Assembly (NCBI GenBank): GCA_020081605.1
Contig: JAHREC010000055.1
Location: 1 to 64,000, forward strand
Source of the DNA: Albifimbria verrucaria
Lineage: Eukaryota; Ascomycota; Sordariomycetes; Hypocreales; Stachybotryaceae
Direction: 5' to 3'
DNA length: 64,000 nucleotides
Shown: in pieces, positions 1-10,833 of the stretch
How the letters are laid out: each line of letters begins with the position of its first letter
Numbering within the stretch: position 1 is the first letter of the stretch
The notes under the pieces: generated by a model
Seen by the model: the letters and a program-made list of their open reading frames with translations, nothing else
Told to the model about the DNA's origin: nothing
Database searches by the model: none
Program-made: the position numbers and the translations under genes

Positions 1-201
1 AGGTCACCATAGGCAAGGTCATGCTTGTATCTTGTGTCGCATTAGACTTCGAGGAACTCAAAGCATCTTAGGCAGAATCTATCGGATAGCTAGTCGTCTT
101 CTTGATTACAGATTGAAGAACCATTGTATCTATCTCTGTGATGATTGTCTCAACATGGTTTTATGCTTTTTATGTGCGAGCTCCAGCTTGAGCCTGAGCG
201 C

Positions 202-1032
202 TCACACTGTCAGTTCCATTACAACTCGCCGGGCGCCCGCGGCCACCGCCATTGCAGCGTTCTCGCGCCATAACCTCTCGTCGGATGCTCTATTTTCGTC
301 ACAATAGTGTGCAATCCCCATCATTGACAGCACCACGAGGCCCTTACGTCTAATCCCTGACAATCCTGAACTGTGGTCGTCGAAAAACAGCAAACCCGGC
401 TCCAGCAGTTGCAACGCTTTTTGCATCTCGCGGTTAATCTGTATATTTTTGCCGATCGAGGCAACAAGGCCGCAGTGCATGGTGATGGCTTTGCATTCGT
501 CACGGCACAGAGATTTGGATACCGTTCGACACAAATTGCTTGACCTAGGACGAACATAGCGGGAGGACCATTGTTTAGTTTTCTCTGAAAGCTCATCCAC
601 GTCGTCATTGATTGTCTTTTTATTGAGTGCCTTTAGCTCTGCGCAGCTACTTTCTTCGAAATTCGTTTTATTGCCGATGCCTAAAGGGTTGAAGTTCAGC
701 TCGACAACACCGTTGGCTAGAACGACATCTCCAATGCGAACGCCTTTGTCATCGGTTGCGCTGCCTCCTACCGTGACGAGTATGGCTACTTCGATGTCTT
801 TAAAATTTTCCAACATGGCTGTCATTGTATGTACCATATCCGCCGTGCCGCTCCGAGATGGGCAAGTCAATAAGACGTTGCGTGTACCCATGCAGCCGAA
901 GGTATATATATTCGAGTCGCCAGGTAGTTGCCTATAGTTTGTGAATTCGTGCTCCTCATCAAGGGCTTCCGCCATGTAGGCTAGGATTTTTGCATCTGTG
1001 CAGATCAAACCGACGGTATAAGGGTTGTCCAT
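202..1032 (-). CDS. PNP/UDP phosphorylase-like domain protein (fungal NLR effector-domain type)
   Basis: The product of about 276 aa begins MDNPYTVGLICTD and has the fold signature of the nucleoside phosphorylase family: an N-terminal strand, then a glycine-rich VTVGGSA segment followed by VRIGDVVLANG, and a C-terminal helix rich in Ala. I chose the ATG at 1032 because the family normally starts a few residues before this first strand; the open frame runs further upstream to 1218 without family similarity. In fungi this domain is the usual N-terminal part of NACHT or NB-ARC immune-type receptors, where it acts on nucleosides or nucleotides. Here the frame stops right after the domain. The stop overlaps a possible splice donor (GTGAGC), so a further exon could lie beyond the window edge. 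Family assignment comes from motif recognition; function in self/non-self recognition is inference. Confidence 0.72.
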   Translation of the reverse strand: MDNPYTVGLICTDAKILAYMAEALDEEHEFTNYRQLPGDSNIYTFGCMGTRNVLLTCPSRSGTADMVHTMTAMLENFKDIEVAILVTVGGSATDDKGVRIGDVVLANGVVELNFNPLGIGNKTNFEESSCAELKALNKKTINDDVDELSEKTKQWSSRYVRPRSSNLCRTVSKSLCRDECKAITMHCGLVASIGKNIQINREMQKALQLLEPGLLFFDDHSSGLSGIRRKGLVVLSMMGIAHYCDENRASDERLWRENAAMAVAAGARRVVMELTV

Positions 1033-2018
1033 GGCATTTATGTATAGATGCAATCTTCCCGGCGATGGTCTTGTGATATGGTTGTTCCGGAAAGAATGTG
1101 AGTCGTGAGCATAGGTCAAGTGAGCGGTATTTATGTTATTCCCACTGCTGACGGTACCCGGTCTCGGGTCCACAACCACCCTTATGCCACAGTTCTGCCT
1201 TGTCTGCCAAATTTGCACCGGTACCCGTGGGCTTATCGCTTGCCATTCCTACCCTGCTGGTCTTGTTTGAAGGAGCTAGTCTATCTGTCTGACAGAATGG
1301 GCGATAGGTCTGCGTTGACGATGGTGTTCCTCAATCCCACTCGCAGACATCCACATCGGTAACGCTATCGACTTATGATCTTCTTCTACGGCGGAACCTA
1401 ACACCTAGTACGGTACAATCCTCCACCTGAAAAGGAGCCGAGCTTGTCTAGAGGTTATGGATACCAGCCAAGGCACCTTCTTGTTGTGGAGCCACCAGCT
1501 ACTACTAAGCCTCGCTGGATACGAGACGATGTGCTGCTCCCTGTTGCTAGGGTTAACTATCGTCACTTCCCCCTGAAGATCTCTTGATCTAGCTGTAGAA
1601 AGAGGTCCAGATGCTACGCCTGAGTCAGATTATGTTGGTGAGATGCTGTGAGGGATAGTCTTTCATAGGTATGTCTGGTTAAATCTGTAAAGTTGAAGTA
1701 TATGCCACGGGCTTATTGATTGTCAAGGCTGTGGAACTTGATCTTTACTATCCCGAATTGCAAGGAGGAAGCCCATGGACCTGAATCGAGTATATAACAT
1801 GCATACTAAAACTCAGGGTTTATCCACTCTGAAGCTTCGCCACACTAACGGACATGAGGACGATTAATTTGCACCCCCTTAGACTGTGACTAATCGCCAT
1901 TGCAACTTTAATACCAAAGAGTTCTACGCATAGTAGAACAAGCTCTGACAATATTTACGACCCGACCACCACCCCATGAACATCGTTCGTATCCAATCTG
2001 CCCACCCGAACCCTCAAA
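1033..2018. other. Intergenic; one short open stretch without a start codon
   Basis: No convincing gene. On the plus strand about 1404 to 1590 is an open stretch of about 60 codons with coding-like composition (it contains RWIRDDVLLPVARVNYRHF) but no ATG and no partner exon that I can find. It may be a relic exon. Confidence 0.3.
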
Positions 2019-2867
2019 ATGACAGCAGCCACTCCAGATGATCATTGGGTCTTGCCCGATAGTGTCCATCTAGACAAATTGAAGGAATTTGCAACCAAGG
2101 CAGTGGAGTATCTACACCAGGAATGGCCTGAGAAGAGAATCGAACCAACATTCGAGTGGAACGATGCCAACAAGGCAGTGCACTGTGAAGCAATTGGCCC
2201 GGATCGAGAGGAAAAACTTTTGAAACGGAACCCAGCATGGAACGAAGCGATGCGTCCCAACTTATGGTTCCTCGCTAGATATCTTCTGCATCGTTCAGAA
2301 ATTGCAGTGATGATGGAATCCCATTTGGGATACCGCAGACATCTGTCGCGCATGGAATTATCCTCTATTGTGGATAGCTAGGAAGAGCAAACCATTACAG
2401 TCGATGACGCTTCTCAAATATTCAAGGACCTGAAATATACGGATGGATGTAGCGAGGATATTCCAATCGAAACCTGAACCCTAGCATTGATCCTATGGTT
2501 GGAAGTACATTGGCGGCAGCACGACTTGTTCCAATCGAGACATGTGGCTTGCTATCATCAAATTTACAATACCAAGTTCAATAACGCAAATGGTTTGAGC
2601 AGGGTCCTCTGTGAATTCGACGCAATGCAGAGAAGACTTTGAGAATTTCAAAGAGGGATTTAGTGGATTAGAAGAGCGGATTTAGGAGGATTTACGTGGG
2701 ACAAGGCAAAAGAATCCAAAGAGTATTGTGTTGACATACGGCATGAATTTTCTATCTGTAGATGCAGCTTCTCCCAAACGCTATATCAAAATGTACAAGT
2801 CTCCTCTATGAAGAACATAACAGGCCCTCCGAATGATTCAATGAGCTATCGACCTAGCAAGCGATAA
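2019..2867 (+). pseudogene. Decayed hypothetical gene with four in-frame stops
   Basis: The frame starting at ATG 2019 is intact for 120 codons (MTAATPDDHWVLPDSVHL...). It then meets TAG 2379, TGA 2475, TGA 2640 and TAG 2661, and stays open between and after them until TAA 2865. Random sequence of this length (283 codons) would carry about a dozen stops. Each early stop can be explained by one C-to-T change (CAG to TAG, CGA to TGA), so this looks like a protein gene ruined by a few transitions. I do not recognise the protein family. A functional 120-aa protein from the first segment cannot be excluded. Confidence 0.5.
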
Positions 2868-3035
2868 TGGCTTGCAAACCACGCTAGAACCCGGCACCTC
2901 GACATGGACTGGAATGCGCAAAAATGGTGGCTATGAGGCTGCACATGGAGAATTCATATAAGAAACTTATTACTGCGACTCTTTTCTTCCCATAGGCACC
3001 ACCCACCCTTCATTGGCCCAAGCTATGATGGGGAT

Positions 3036-4206
3036 TCATGCATCCCGGATGCTGGATTTTAGAATGTCCGTCTGTGGGACAGTGAATTTGATGTGGTGCA
3101 GGGCCAACAGTGAATTGAAGTGGGAAAGATGACTGGCCATTAGCTGCATGGCTCCTGGGAGAGGCGCCATCAGGAGTAATCGGGGAGTTGGATAGCTATG
3201 AAAGCTCTCTGCTCCTTGGGGTTGAGTGGAGTAGTGAGGCGCTGTGTTGGGTGGGAGTGGATTAGCCGCCATGAAATCAGCCAGCTTCTGAGAGGATTCG
3301 GACAGTTGAGGCGTTGAATATTTCTGACGCAAAATCGGTGACGGCTGACTGAGATATTGAAACAGCGTCAGTAGAATGGTATTCTCAGCATGATCCCACA
3401 CCCTATCGTTGATCTCGATTCGACCAAGGATGATTCTGGTCAGGGCCAGAGTGGACCTCGCTAGCATGGAAGGCTTGCTCGAAACGAAGTCTCGGTGGTA
3501 GAGTGAAATCTCGCAAAGATACGCAGACATGTGTTCCACCTCTTGGTCATCACCATCTTCTATGATCATAAGCTGCGAGAAGAAGTCGACGGTTGGGTGA
3601 CCGATGGTCCATTCAAGGACGTTGAGGGCATGCATCTCCATCTGAGTGAACATGCCAGGCTCGTAGAATCCGTCGCATATGTAATTGAGCTCATGGACCC
3701 GGGGCACCTGATCTTTATTGTCTCCGTATTTAGCGGCTATGAGGAGCGTCGCACATCCTAAAAGCTGGTAATTCTTCTTATACACGATCCGCCTGGAGCA
3801 GTATCGGTCCAGGAGGTTGACTGTAAGAAACAACGTCTCTGGTAAGAGAACGAAGGCAGCATGTGCTTCGATGAGAAAGTCGATAAGGTAAGGCCTCATA
3901 AGCCACTGGATCTCCGGTTGCATGTCGATAAGGTTGGCATCAGGTAAAGTTTCATCCTGTGTTTTTGTCAGTACATGGCAAACTATATGCTCAAATAAAT
4001 GGGTCACCCTAGCGGACCTCCATGTAGCGCATGTGTTGCATGATGTCCTCGAGGTATTGCTCGTTAGTCAGCCGCGAGAGCTCATTCGCAATGATCTCCT
4101 GTCGACTACTCGCGATCATCTTGGCGGCATCGCGAGTATTGACTGCCGGATGGTGCGGTCCATCTGCTTCGATAAGGAAGCTGTCACCAGCACGCGAGTA
4201 AGGCAT
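3036..4206 (-). CDS. B-type (mitotic) cyclin, two exons
   Basis: Exon 1 is 4206-4018 and exon 2 is 3956-3036, joined across a 61-nt intron (donor GTCCGC, acceptor ACACAG). The predicted protein is 369 aa. The junction restores the cyclin box start: the helix MQHMRYME continues as DETLPDANLIDMQPEIQW, followed by MRPYLIDFLIEAH, the cyclin N-terminal fold with its conserved Arg, and then a cyclin C-terminal domain around residues 195-310. It would bind and activate a Cdk1-type kinase. The N-terminus before the box is only about 50 residues and shows no clear destruction box (RxxLxxxN), although an upstream exon may be missing because coding-like sequence extends toward 4540. The donor is weak but the frame and homology support it. 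It is probably a divergent duplicate of the core B cyclin. Confidence 0.8.
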
Positions 4207-5314
4207 AGTAATCAGCTTGGCTGGAAATTTCGGTGGGCGAGGAAGGGAACCCTCGGTGATGCTTAGATGATGGTCCTGATCCAATCTGAAGACATTGAGA
4301 CATCGAACAAAAGACGGGTAGCCGAGCAAGAATAACTTGCTGGTAGGTATTTGTGTTTCCAAGACAATTGAGGAGAGTGATGGTAGGAACAGAACAAATC
4401 GAGGTGGCTTTTGCAATCGAAACAGGGGATGCATGGCGAAGGGAGACGAGGTCTCCTATTGGTGGGGAAGCGACTTCGCCATGTACTCCAATAAAGGTGG
4501 CTGAGGACTTCATTTATCAGCATACCTGTTCCGGACCCACACATGGGGTCGTGGGATATGGATTCATTGAACTATCATGGCATAATATAGTATGTACACA
4601 GTAGGATAGAATGCTTATAAAACTTGATTTGTTTAGATATCTTTAAGTGAAAGTCGCGTCGTAACACTATGCAGGCGTTGTTTATTATACTCCGCCGAGC
4701 GCAGACCTCGGCAGGACTTTGACTCTCGGAACTGTGGTTGCAGTTGACCGTATTTGTTTGATGCGAATAGGATCGAGAACTCAAGATGCAGTCTGTTATT
4801 TATCATCATACGTTACAAAACTGAAGCTTGATGGGTTGGCCGTACCGAGAGAGATTAGCTGAGTATCGAAACCGAGATTCGGCCCCTAAAGGCCGGTGCG
4901 ATGGTTGGCTATGGAAAGTGGAGAAAGCCTGGCCGACGTCTCAGGCATCAGACTTGGTATCCTATTGGGTTTTCACCTACAATAGAACAGTTCATCCCTT
5001 ATTTTGCAAGCTCTATCTTAAGACGTACATCAACCTGTCTTGTGGTTAGTTAGATAACAGTATGGACTATAGCTTACTACTTTATCAAGATCACGTCGTG
5101 GGAAACAACGTTGCCTACCCAGCGCAGGATTCAGCTCAACTTACTGCTGAAGAGGCGGAGCTCCCGTGTGTGTCCCAGGGGTCCCCAGGTGAGGACGAAG
5201 ACACGGCCGAGCCCCTGAGATAAGCACATGGATCATGAAATGTGAAGGCCCGCTAAGGTAGGGTTAAGCTGTAATGGAGCAAGAACGTGATCAGCACATG
5301 ATCTCGTTTCTCAC
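4207..5314. other. Intergenic region between divergent cyclin and small gene
   Basis: Contains the cyclin 5' side, possibly including an unrecognised first exon between 4207 and 4545. From about 4600 to 5300 I see only short open frames without support (for example 4828-5049 on the plus strand). Confidence 0.3.
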
Positions 5315-5316
5315 GC

Positions 5317-5322
5317 TATAAA
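5317..5322 (+). promoter_or_regulatory. TATA box of the 5444 gene
   Basis: TATAAA lies 122 bp before the ATG at 5444 and is followed by a pyrimidine-rich leader (TTCTTTTACTTGC), the usual layout of a fungal promoter. Confidence 0.5.
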
Positions 5323-5443
5323 TTCTCGCTAAACCTGGAAGATTCAGCTTCAATTCCTTTTCTTCAAGAAATCAAACTCGCCCATTATTGGTTTCTGAAG
5401 AACAGTTCTTTTACTTGCTATCTTTCTACTTCTTTGGCCCACT

Positions 5444-5922
5444 ATGTCTTCTACTGATTCATCCACAGGATTCACCACCTCCCTTGTTTTACAGCTGGTC
5501 ATTACTCCTGAAGACGGTTCAACGAAAAGGCAGGTTCCATGAGCACTATGATTGTCTTGTGCTACGCTTGCTGACCCCTTCGCCATTCATAGGTCCTAAT
5601 ACCCGTCGAGTTCAAGCGCAATACCGTCATAAAATACTGCCAGACTATTGAAATGCCGGTTGGCTCTGGTAGCTCACCAACTTCAAGCTGTAGAAGAGGC
5701 GAAGAAGTGGATGAATTACAAACCAGGCCATACATTCTACAAGACTCTATCACCATCACAGTCACAGGACAAGTCCTCCGCCGCAAGATTAAGCTGGCCA
5801 CCGCGAAGCTGATCACCTCTATGGGCGTCGTGAATGTTAACCAGGCTTTTTATGGTTATCCTCCTTATGACGCTCCGAGAGATCCTCCATGCGGAAATAG
5901 GTCGAAGAGACAAAGGCGATAA
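5444..5922 (+). CDS. Small hypothetical protein, two exons, basic C-terminus
   Basis: Exon 1 is 5444-5533 and exon 2 is 5593-5922, with a 59-nt intron that has a perfect CTGAC branch site and a CATAG acceptor. The frame is preserved and removes an in-frame stop. The 139-aa product begins MSSTDSSTGFTTSLVLQL, has a strand-rich middle (DSITITVTGQVLRRKIKLA) and ends in a basic RSKRQRR tail that could be a nuclear signal. No family recognised. The splice signals, TATA box and CT-rich leader together make this a believable gene. Confidence 0.6.
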
Positions 5923-6199
5923 GCCACAAGTTCTACCAATGGGTCACGAGTTACAGTTAAACCTGAGCGTTGTCTGCATAGTTTGAAGGAATTACTGTTG
6001 TAGAAGTTCAAGTCTTTAGGCTAGCGTTGGGAATGAATTTATTCACCTTACCTCATTTCCTTATGAATAGATTCGACTTGAATTACAAGCCGCCGCCGTC
6101 GTACGTGGTGTTCGTGCACCACCATTATATTCTTGACCATCTCTTGAGCACCGAAAAACTAAAAAACTGAAAAATGGAAATACCGGTACACCCACACTT

Positions 6200-6433
6200 T
6201 TGGGTATCACCGCGACATATGTTAATAGCCACGAGCGAACTAGGTTGCTATTGGCAGCAGAGAAAGGTCATAATTCAGTGATCGAGCTTCTGGTAACTGC
6301 CGGCCGTAAATTGGCGGACTGGGCAGGCAAGACACCGTTGGCAAGGCATGGCTATGAGGACATTAGGAGAAGACCACTTAGCACGGGAAAGTTGAATGTA
6401 CATGCGGCAGACATGCTACTTATATCATCATGA
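6200..6433 (+). pseudogene. Ankyrin-repeat remnant
   Basis: The peptide contains one recognisable ankyrin repeat (TRLLLAAEKGHNSVIELLV) followed by a damaged one (GKTPLARHGYEDIRR). A further ankyrin-like shred (GGHDNMFQLV) occurs in another frame just after the stop. It resembles repeats of the intact ankyrin gene at 9466-10833 and is most simply a degenerate fragment of such a gene. Confidence 0.5.
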
Positions 6434-6853
6434 GTGCATGTGGTGATAGGTGGTCATGATAACATGTTTCAACTTGTCGTTCACCAAGTAATTCCGTTTT
6501 ATTCTTAGGTGAAGAATGAAGGTCTTAATCTCTGCTATCAGCCAGAATTCCTAGACAAATATATAGACTGCTATGATGCTTGATTTTTAACCATTTTCAT
6601 ACATTGAGCCTACCGCGAAATGGGTTTATGTCCCTCCTCATCAAACCACCTTCGGCATATAGAATGATTTCGCATGCTGTATGCTCACAACCATGATTAT
6701 CTTGCCCGTGTCCCTCTTTTCTGGTCCAAAAACAATCCCTTCACTACCAACCGAGCCTTTAACTTCAACTTGTTTGCAAGCTCCAGGCTCTAATTTGAAT
6801 GTCGAGATTCTCTCATCAATAGTGTAAATCCTGCATATTCGTCAGCACTCGCT
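6434..6853. other. Intergenic, no gene seen
   Basis: No open frame of note. This is the shared 3' side of the ankyrin remnant and the minus-strand gene that follows. Confidence 0.3.
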
Positions 6854-8736
6854 TCATTTGGAGCAAGTTGAAACACACCGGAATGCATCAATTGAGGCTC
6901 GGTTGTATTGTACAGCCAGCTTCTCAACAATTCTCTCAATCATACTTAACCATTCACGGGGCTTCGAAAAAAGCTTCGAGGCCTCCTTTGGTATGACGGG
7001 AAGTTCCATGCATATGACTGATAAAATCTCTAGAAACTCCTCTATCGGGTCTGTACCAAGTTCCTTGCGGACTGATTCAAGGTTTCCAGGAATATGTTGA
7101 AAGTTCTCCTTATGAAGTCGGATAGTAAGCGGCGATTTCTCCGAGGTTATTGCGTGTCTTCTGTCGATGATGGTCCTATCGATCACCTTCCGAAAAACCA
7201 TGGCATCCTGCGACCTTTCCAACCCTTCGTCATCGTCGGGTATTCCATTTGAGAAGATCATTCGGCTATAGGTTTGAATAAAGTCTTCCAAGAACCAAAC
7301 CGGATCCCCTCCTGAAAATCTATATTGAATATAGCCGTGAAAGAATGTCGACAAGGTTGGTAGTTTGAATAACTCTAAAGAAATGAGGTGCAATGCACTG
7401 ATGACTTCGCTTACTTTGAAACAAAGTGACCAGCAATCCAGTACCATGTTCGTTTCTTTATCCAGTTGACGAACTAGCCAGGTTAAAATCTCCAACCCTG
7501 ATTTGAGAGACCTCAATTCCTTGAAGTTTATCGCACCATAACCTTCAATGTGGCGGTGTAGGCTCAAAGCTTTTTGGAGGTTTTTCAATCTAGCAGACGA
7601 AATCACGAAGATTTGTAAAGATAAGTTAGTTAATGCTTTTTGTTTAGCGTATTTAAATTCGGGTGGTGAAGCTGCCTGGTTTTGGCATTTGATTATAAGG
7701 ACAAGAATCGTGGCAACGCTAAACAGATCAGAATGTCGCTTTTTCTTTCTGAAGGCTTCGAGCTTTGAATCGAACTCCTGTGTAACGAAGAAAGCAGGGG
7801 TTAATCGAAAGCTGCTGTGCGTCAGTATTTATATACAACTGCCCTATCTTAAGCTGTAGCTAACCTTTTAACAATCTCCGAGATTTCTTTATCTTCTTCT
7901 CTGCTTGCCCAGCCCTGGACAGCACGAAGTCTTTGAAGAAAGGGGTTGTTAGAGCATTGATCCGATGCAAGAATCGGGTTCTCTCCTGTCATCCAACTTT
8001 CTTCTAGTACGATAGCCTGCTGTATAAGAGTCTTCATATACTTGTAAATACAGGTCGCATCTACAGTCGTTAGCTTTATCCTCCAACTCATTGGAAACCC
8101 ACTACTCACATGTGCCAAAGTTGCAGATATTTCTCTCGCCATTCCACATTTCAGCCACGGCTTCGTCAAAGCTCTGTAAGAGATCGCCGAGATCTTTGAG
8201 AAAAAGTACCAAGGATATCTCATCTGTTGTATGATCAGGCTTGCTGTCTCTTTTATCTTTCGTGATGACATCGCACGTGCCCTCGGTTACTGTTTTGAGG
8301 GCTGAGAAAGGAATTTCTGTAGTTGGGGGTGTCGAATGGACGATAGAGGCGCTGGAGGAACATGTTTTCACCCCTGTCGAGGCTGTAGTTCCGTACGCGA
8401 GAGCCAGCTCTTCATCAAGCTTCTCAAATTGACGTTCTTCATTCGCGTTACGCGAGCTTTTGAAGAATAGAGTCATCCACGAGAAGACTCGGAGCGCAAA
8501 ACGGTGGCGTCTGGAGCTGTCAGTGTCCTGACTATAAAATTTAGCCGCCTTGCGCCTCCCATCTACTATAACTGCAAGTGCTTTCAATATGCCGCCACTT
8601 GGTTTCGAGTGCTCAGGTGTTTCTTTGGCAAACACCCAATAGTCTTTAGTGATGAGCGACTATTGGCAGGAAATAACCATGAGTCAACTTCCGCTTGTGC
8701 ATTTTTATAAGCAATATAAGCTGATTGAAGAGTCAT
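6854..8736 (-). CDS. Helical hypothetical protein of about 550 aa, three main exons, one frameshift
   Basis: I assemble this from ATG 8736 (MTLQSAYIAYKNAQAEVDSW). Exon 1 runs to 8110, then an intron 8109-8061 (GTGAGT donor, GCTAAC branch), exon 2 8060-7865, an intron 7864-7812 or 7815 (a NAGNAG acceptor), and exon 3 to the stop at 6854. Phases agree at both introns. Near 8645 the frame shifts: the first 31 codons (ending NSRSSLK) and the rest (from DYWVFAKETPEH) are joined only if one base is missing from the sequence AAGACT. The product is almost entirely helical, with heptad-like segments (FDSKLEAFRKKKRH) and no recognised catalytic motif. It resembles the helical N-terminal halves of fungal STAND proteins in general character only. 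Function unknown. Confidence 0.6.
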
Positions 8737-9465
8737 CGGGCTGGAAGATGTGAAAGACGTGATTATGGGCTATGAAGAGCGACATTCTGTTTCTATCTGA
8801 CCTCCTGGGCTTTCGTTTGATTATATATCTCATTTCTTCAAACCATACCTCTGCGTGATTCAATCTGATTACAACCATCTCGCGCTGAGGGGCAAGGGGC
8901 GGAGAGAAGGCAACATGGTCCACAGCGTGACCTCACTTACACGCCAACAGCGCACTAATACAAGAAAGGAATTAACAAAACGGTGGGATCCCCACAAAGA
9001 GCCCCAGAGCTTCGGGACTTTTCTTCCGTTTTATTAAAACCTTGCGATAGCGGTGAGCTAACACGAATAGGGAATTAACAAACCTCTGGATCGGAGGGGA
9101 GAGGAGCCAGGAATTTTCAATCACATATCGCTATATGAGACTTCTACCCCACGTTCCAGCCAACATCTCCTACCCTATACTTCGAGCATTGGTTCCCTAC
9201 GTAAATTGTCTGTTGCTGCAAGTTTTCTAACCTACGGTACTGTATCATTTGGGTTCGGATGCCTCTTTATTTAAATTTCTCTGGATGTGGAGGGGCAGAT
9301 TTTTTTTTTTATTTATTTTTGTCTTGGTCTTATTTTACTGTAATATTCTTTTTCATTCAGGTACTCAATCTTGCAAAGCCGCTACAGATACCGCGTCACG
9401 AGGAAATTTGCTGGGACAGTCTAACGACTGACTAAGGAATAACAACAACCTGAACCATCGGCACA
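8737..9465. other. Intergenic / promoter region of the ankyrin gene
   Basis: No gene seen. T-rich tract at about 9300-9350 upstream of the ankyrin gene. Confidence 0.3.
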
Positions 9466-10833
9466 ATGTCCCAGTTACTGAATCTTCCGTTAGAGCTGAG
9501 GCTCATGATTCTGGAACTTCTAGACGTTCCCGAACTGGCTCTTATGCTATATTGTGGAGTAACGATACGTAATTCCATCGGCAAGCTCATGAAAGGGTCA
9601 ATGAAAGTCAACGCAGTCGATAGGTACGGCCGAACGCTACTTTGGTACGCGGCTCAAAGAGGCCACTCAGTTGCCGTTGGCTTTCTTACCAGCATCGATG
9701 GTCGGGATTTAAATCTGGCATGCCGAAGGATGTGGACCCCATTGATATTGGCTGCAGCGATTGGCCACGGACTGATCGTGAAGAAGCTCCTGGACACAGG
9801 AGATGTGGATGTGAATGCGGTCGACCTTTTCTATGAGACGGCCTTATCATATGCAGTGAAGATGGATCATTATGGTGTCGTCGACCTTCTCCTAGGCTCA
9901 GGGTTAGTGGTCTGGGCTAGAGGAAAGTACCCGACTCCATATCATATTGCTATGGTTCATAATCGGGCAGATTTTGCCGACAGATTTCGAGATTTGGAAG
10001 CCATGGAAAAGCTGGATGTAAATCTGGCAGACTTTCTACAGCAGACGGCCCTATCAGTCGCAGCCCAAAAGGGCTACAAGACCATCTTGAAAAGACTTTT
10101 AGATACAGGAGGGGTGGATGTGAGTGTGGCCGACGCGAATGGGGAGACGGCACTATCATATGCGGTGAAGATGCATCACGATGATATCGTCGACCTCCTC
10201 CTAGGCTCGGGAAATATAGCCTGGGGACAAGGGAAATTCCCGACACCATTCCATATCGCAGCAACTCATGGTTGTACCAAGTTCGCCGAACGATTTGCGC
10301 ATATGAGAAATATGAACCCAAATGTTGTGGATGGTTACGGACGAACGGCCTTGTCAATTGCAGCCGAGATGGGCCATGATGCGATGGTCAGGCTCCTAGT
10401 CAAAATGGAAAAGCTAGATTTCGACTTGGCAGACCAGTTGGGCAAGACGCCATTATCTTACGCCGCGATATGTGGTCATGAGGCCATTGTGAGGATACTG
10501 CTGGATACAGGGAAGGTAGATGTGAACGCACAGTGTGATTTCGGACATACAGCATTGTCATGGGCAGCTTTGGCTGGAAAGAATACCGTGGTCGAGCTGC
10601 TCATTAAAACAGGAGGGGTGGACTTGAATTTGGTAGATTATTGGCGTCGAACGCCTCTACTGTGGGCCGCTATGAATGGCCGAGAAACAGTTGTGAAGAG
10701 ACTCCTAGACACAAGGCGGGTGAATTTGAGTACTACAGATGAGCATGGCATATCGCCGCTGGGGTATGCGTTGATGGGTGGTCATGATAGCATCATTGAG
10801 CTTCTTAAGAGAGCAAGCCAAGTCTTGGATTGA
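9466..10833 (+). CDS. F-box-like ankyrin repeat protein
   Basis: Single-exon 455-aa protein. Residues 1-30 (LLNLPLELRLMILELLDVPEL) match the short F-box-like helix common in fungal ankyrin proteins, which would bind Skp1. Residues about 45-450 are around ten ankyrin repeats (for example GKTPLSYAAICGHEAIVRIL). Two blocks of about 110 residues are internal duplicates: each has ETALSYAVKM, then VDLLLGSG, then a PTP(Y/F)HIA segment. Such proteins usually recruit targets to SCF ubiquitin ligases; that role is inferred. The gene is intact, unlike several neighbours. Confidence 0.85.
   Translation: MSQLLNLPLELRLMILELLDVPELALMLYCGVTIRNSIGKLMKGSMKVNAVDRYGRTLLWYAAQRGHSVAVGFLTSIDGRDLNLACRRMWTPLILAAAIGHGLIVKKLLDTGDVDVNAVDLFYETALSYAVKMDHYGVVDLLLGSGLVVWARGKYPTPYHIAMVHNRADFADRFRDLEAMEKLDVNLADFLQQTALSVAAQKGYKTILKRLLDTGGVDVSVADANGETALSYAVKMHHDDIVDLLLGSGNIAWGQGKFPTPFHIAATHGCTKFAERFAHMRNMNPNVVDGYGRTALSIAAEMGHDAMVRLLVKMEKLDFDLADQLGKTPLSYAAICGHEAIVRILLDTGKVDVNAQCDFGHTALSWAALAGKNTVVELLIKTGGVDLNLVDYWRRTPLLWAAMNGRETVVKRLLDTRRVNLSTTDEHGISPLGYALMGGHDSIIELLKRASQVLD

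Noticed and set aside
608..937. Plus-strand open frame of 109 codons
   Set aside because: It is the antisense shadow of the PNP-domain gene. The same applies to most other overlapping frames, such as 43900-44133 and 52278-52592.
2019..2867. Aromatic prenyltransferase (DMATS) relic
   Set aside because: A weak resemblance in one shifted frame near 2740-2800 was not backed by any conserved prenyltransferase motif.
6854..8736. Fungal STAND/NLR receptor
   Set aside because: No P-loop, NACHT or NB-ARC motif appears in any exon; only general helical character.
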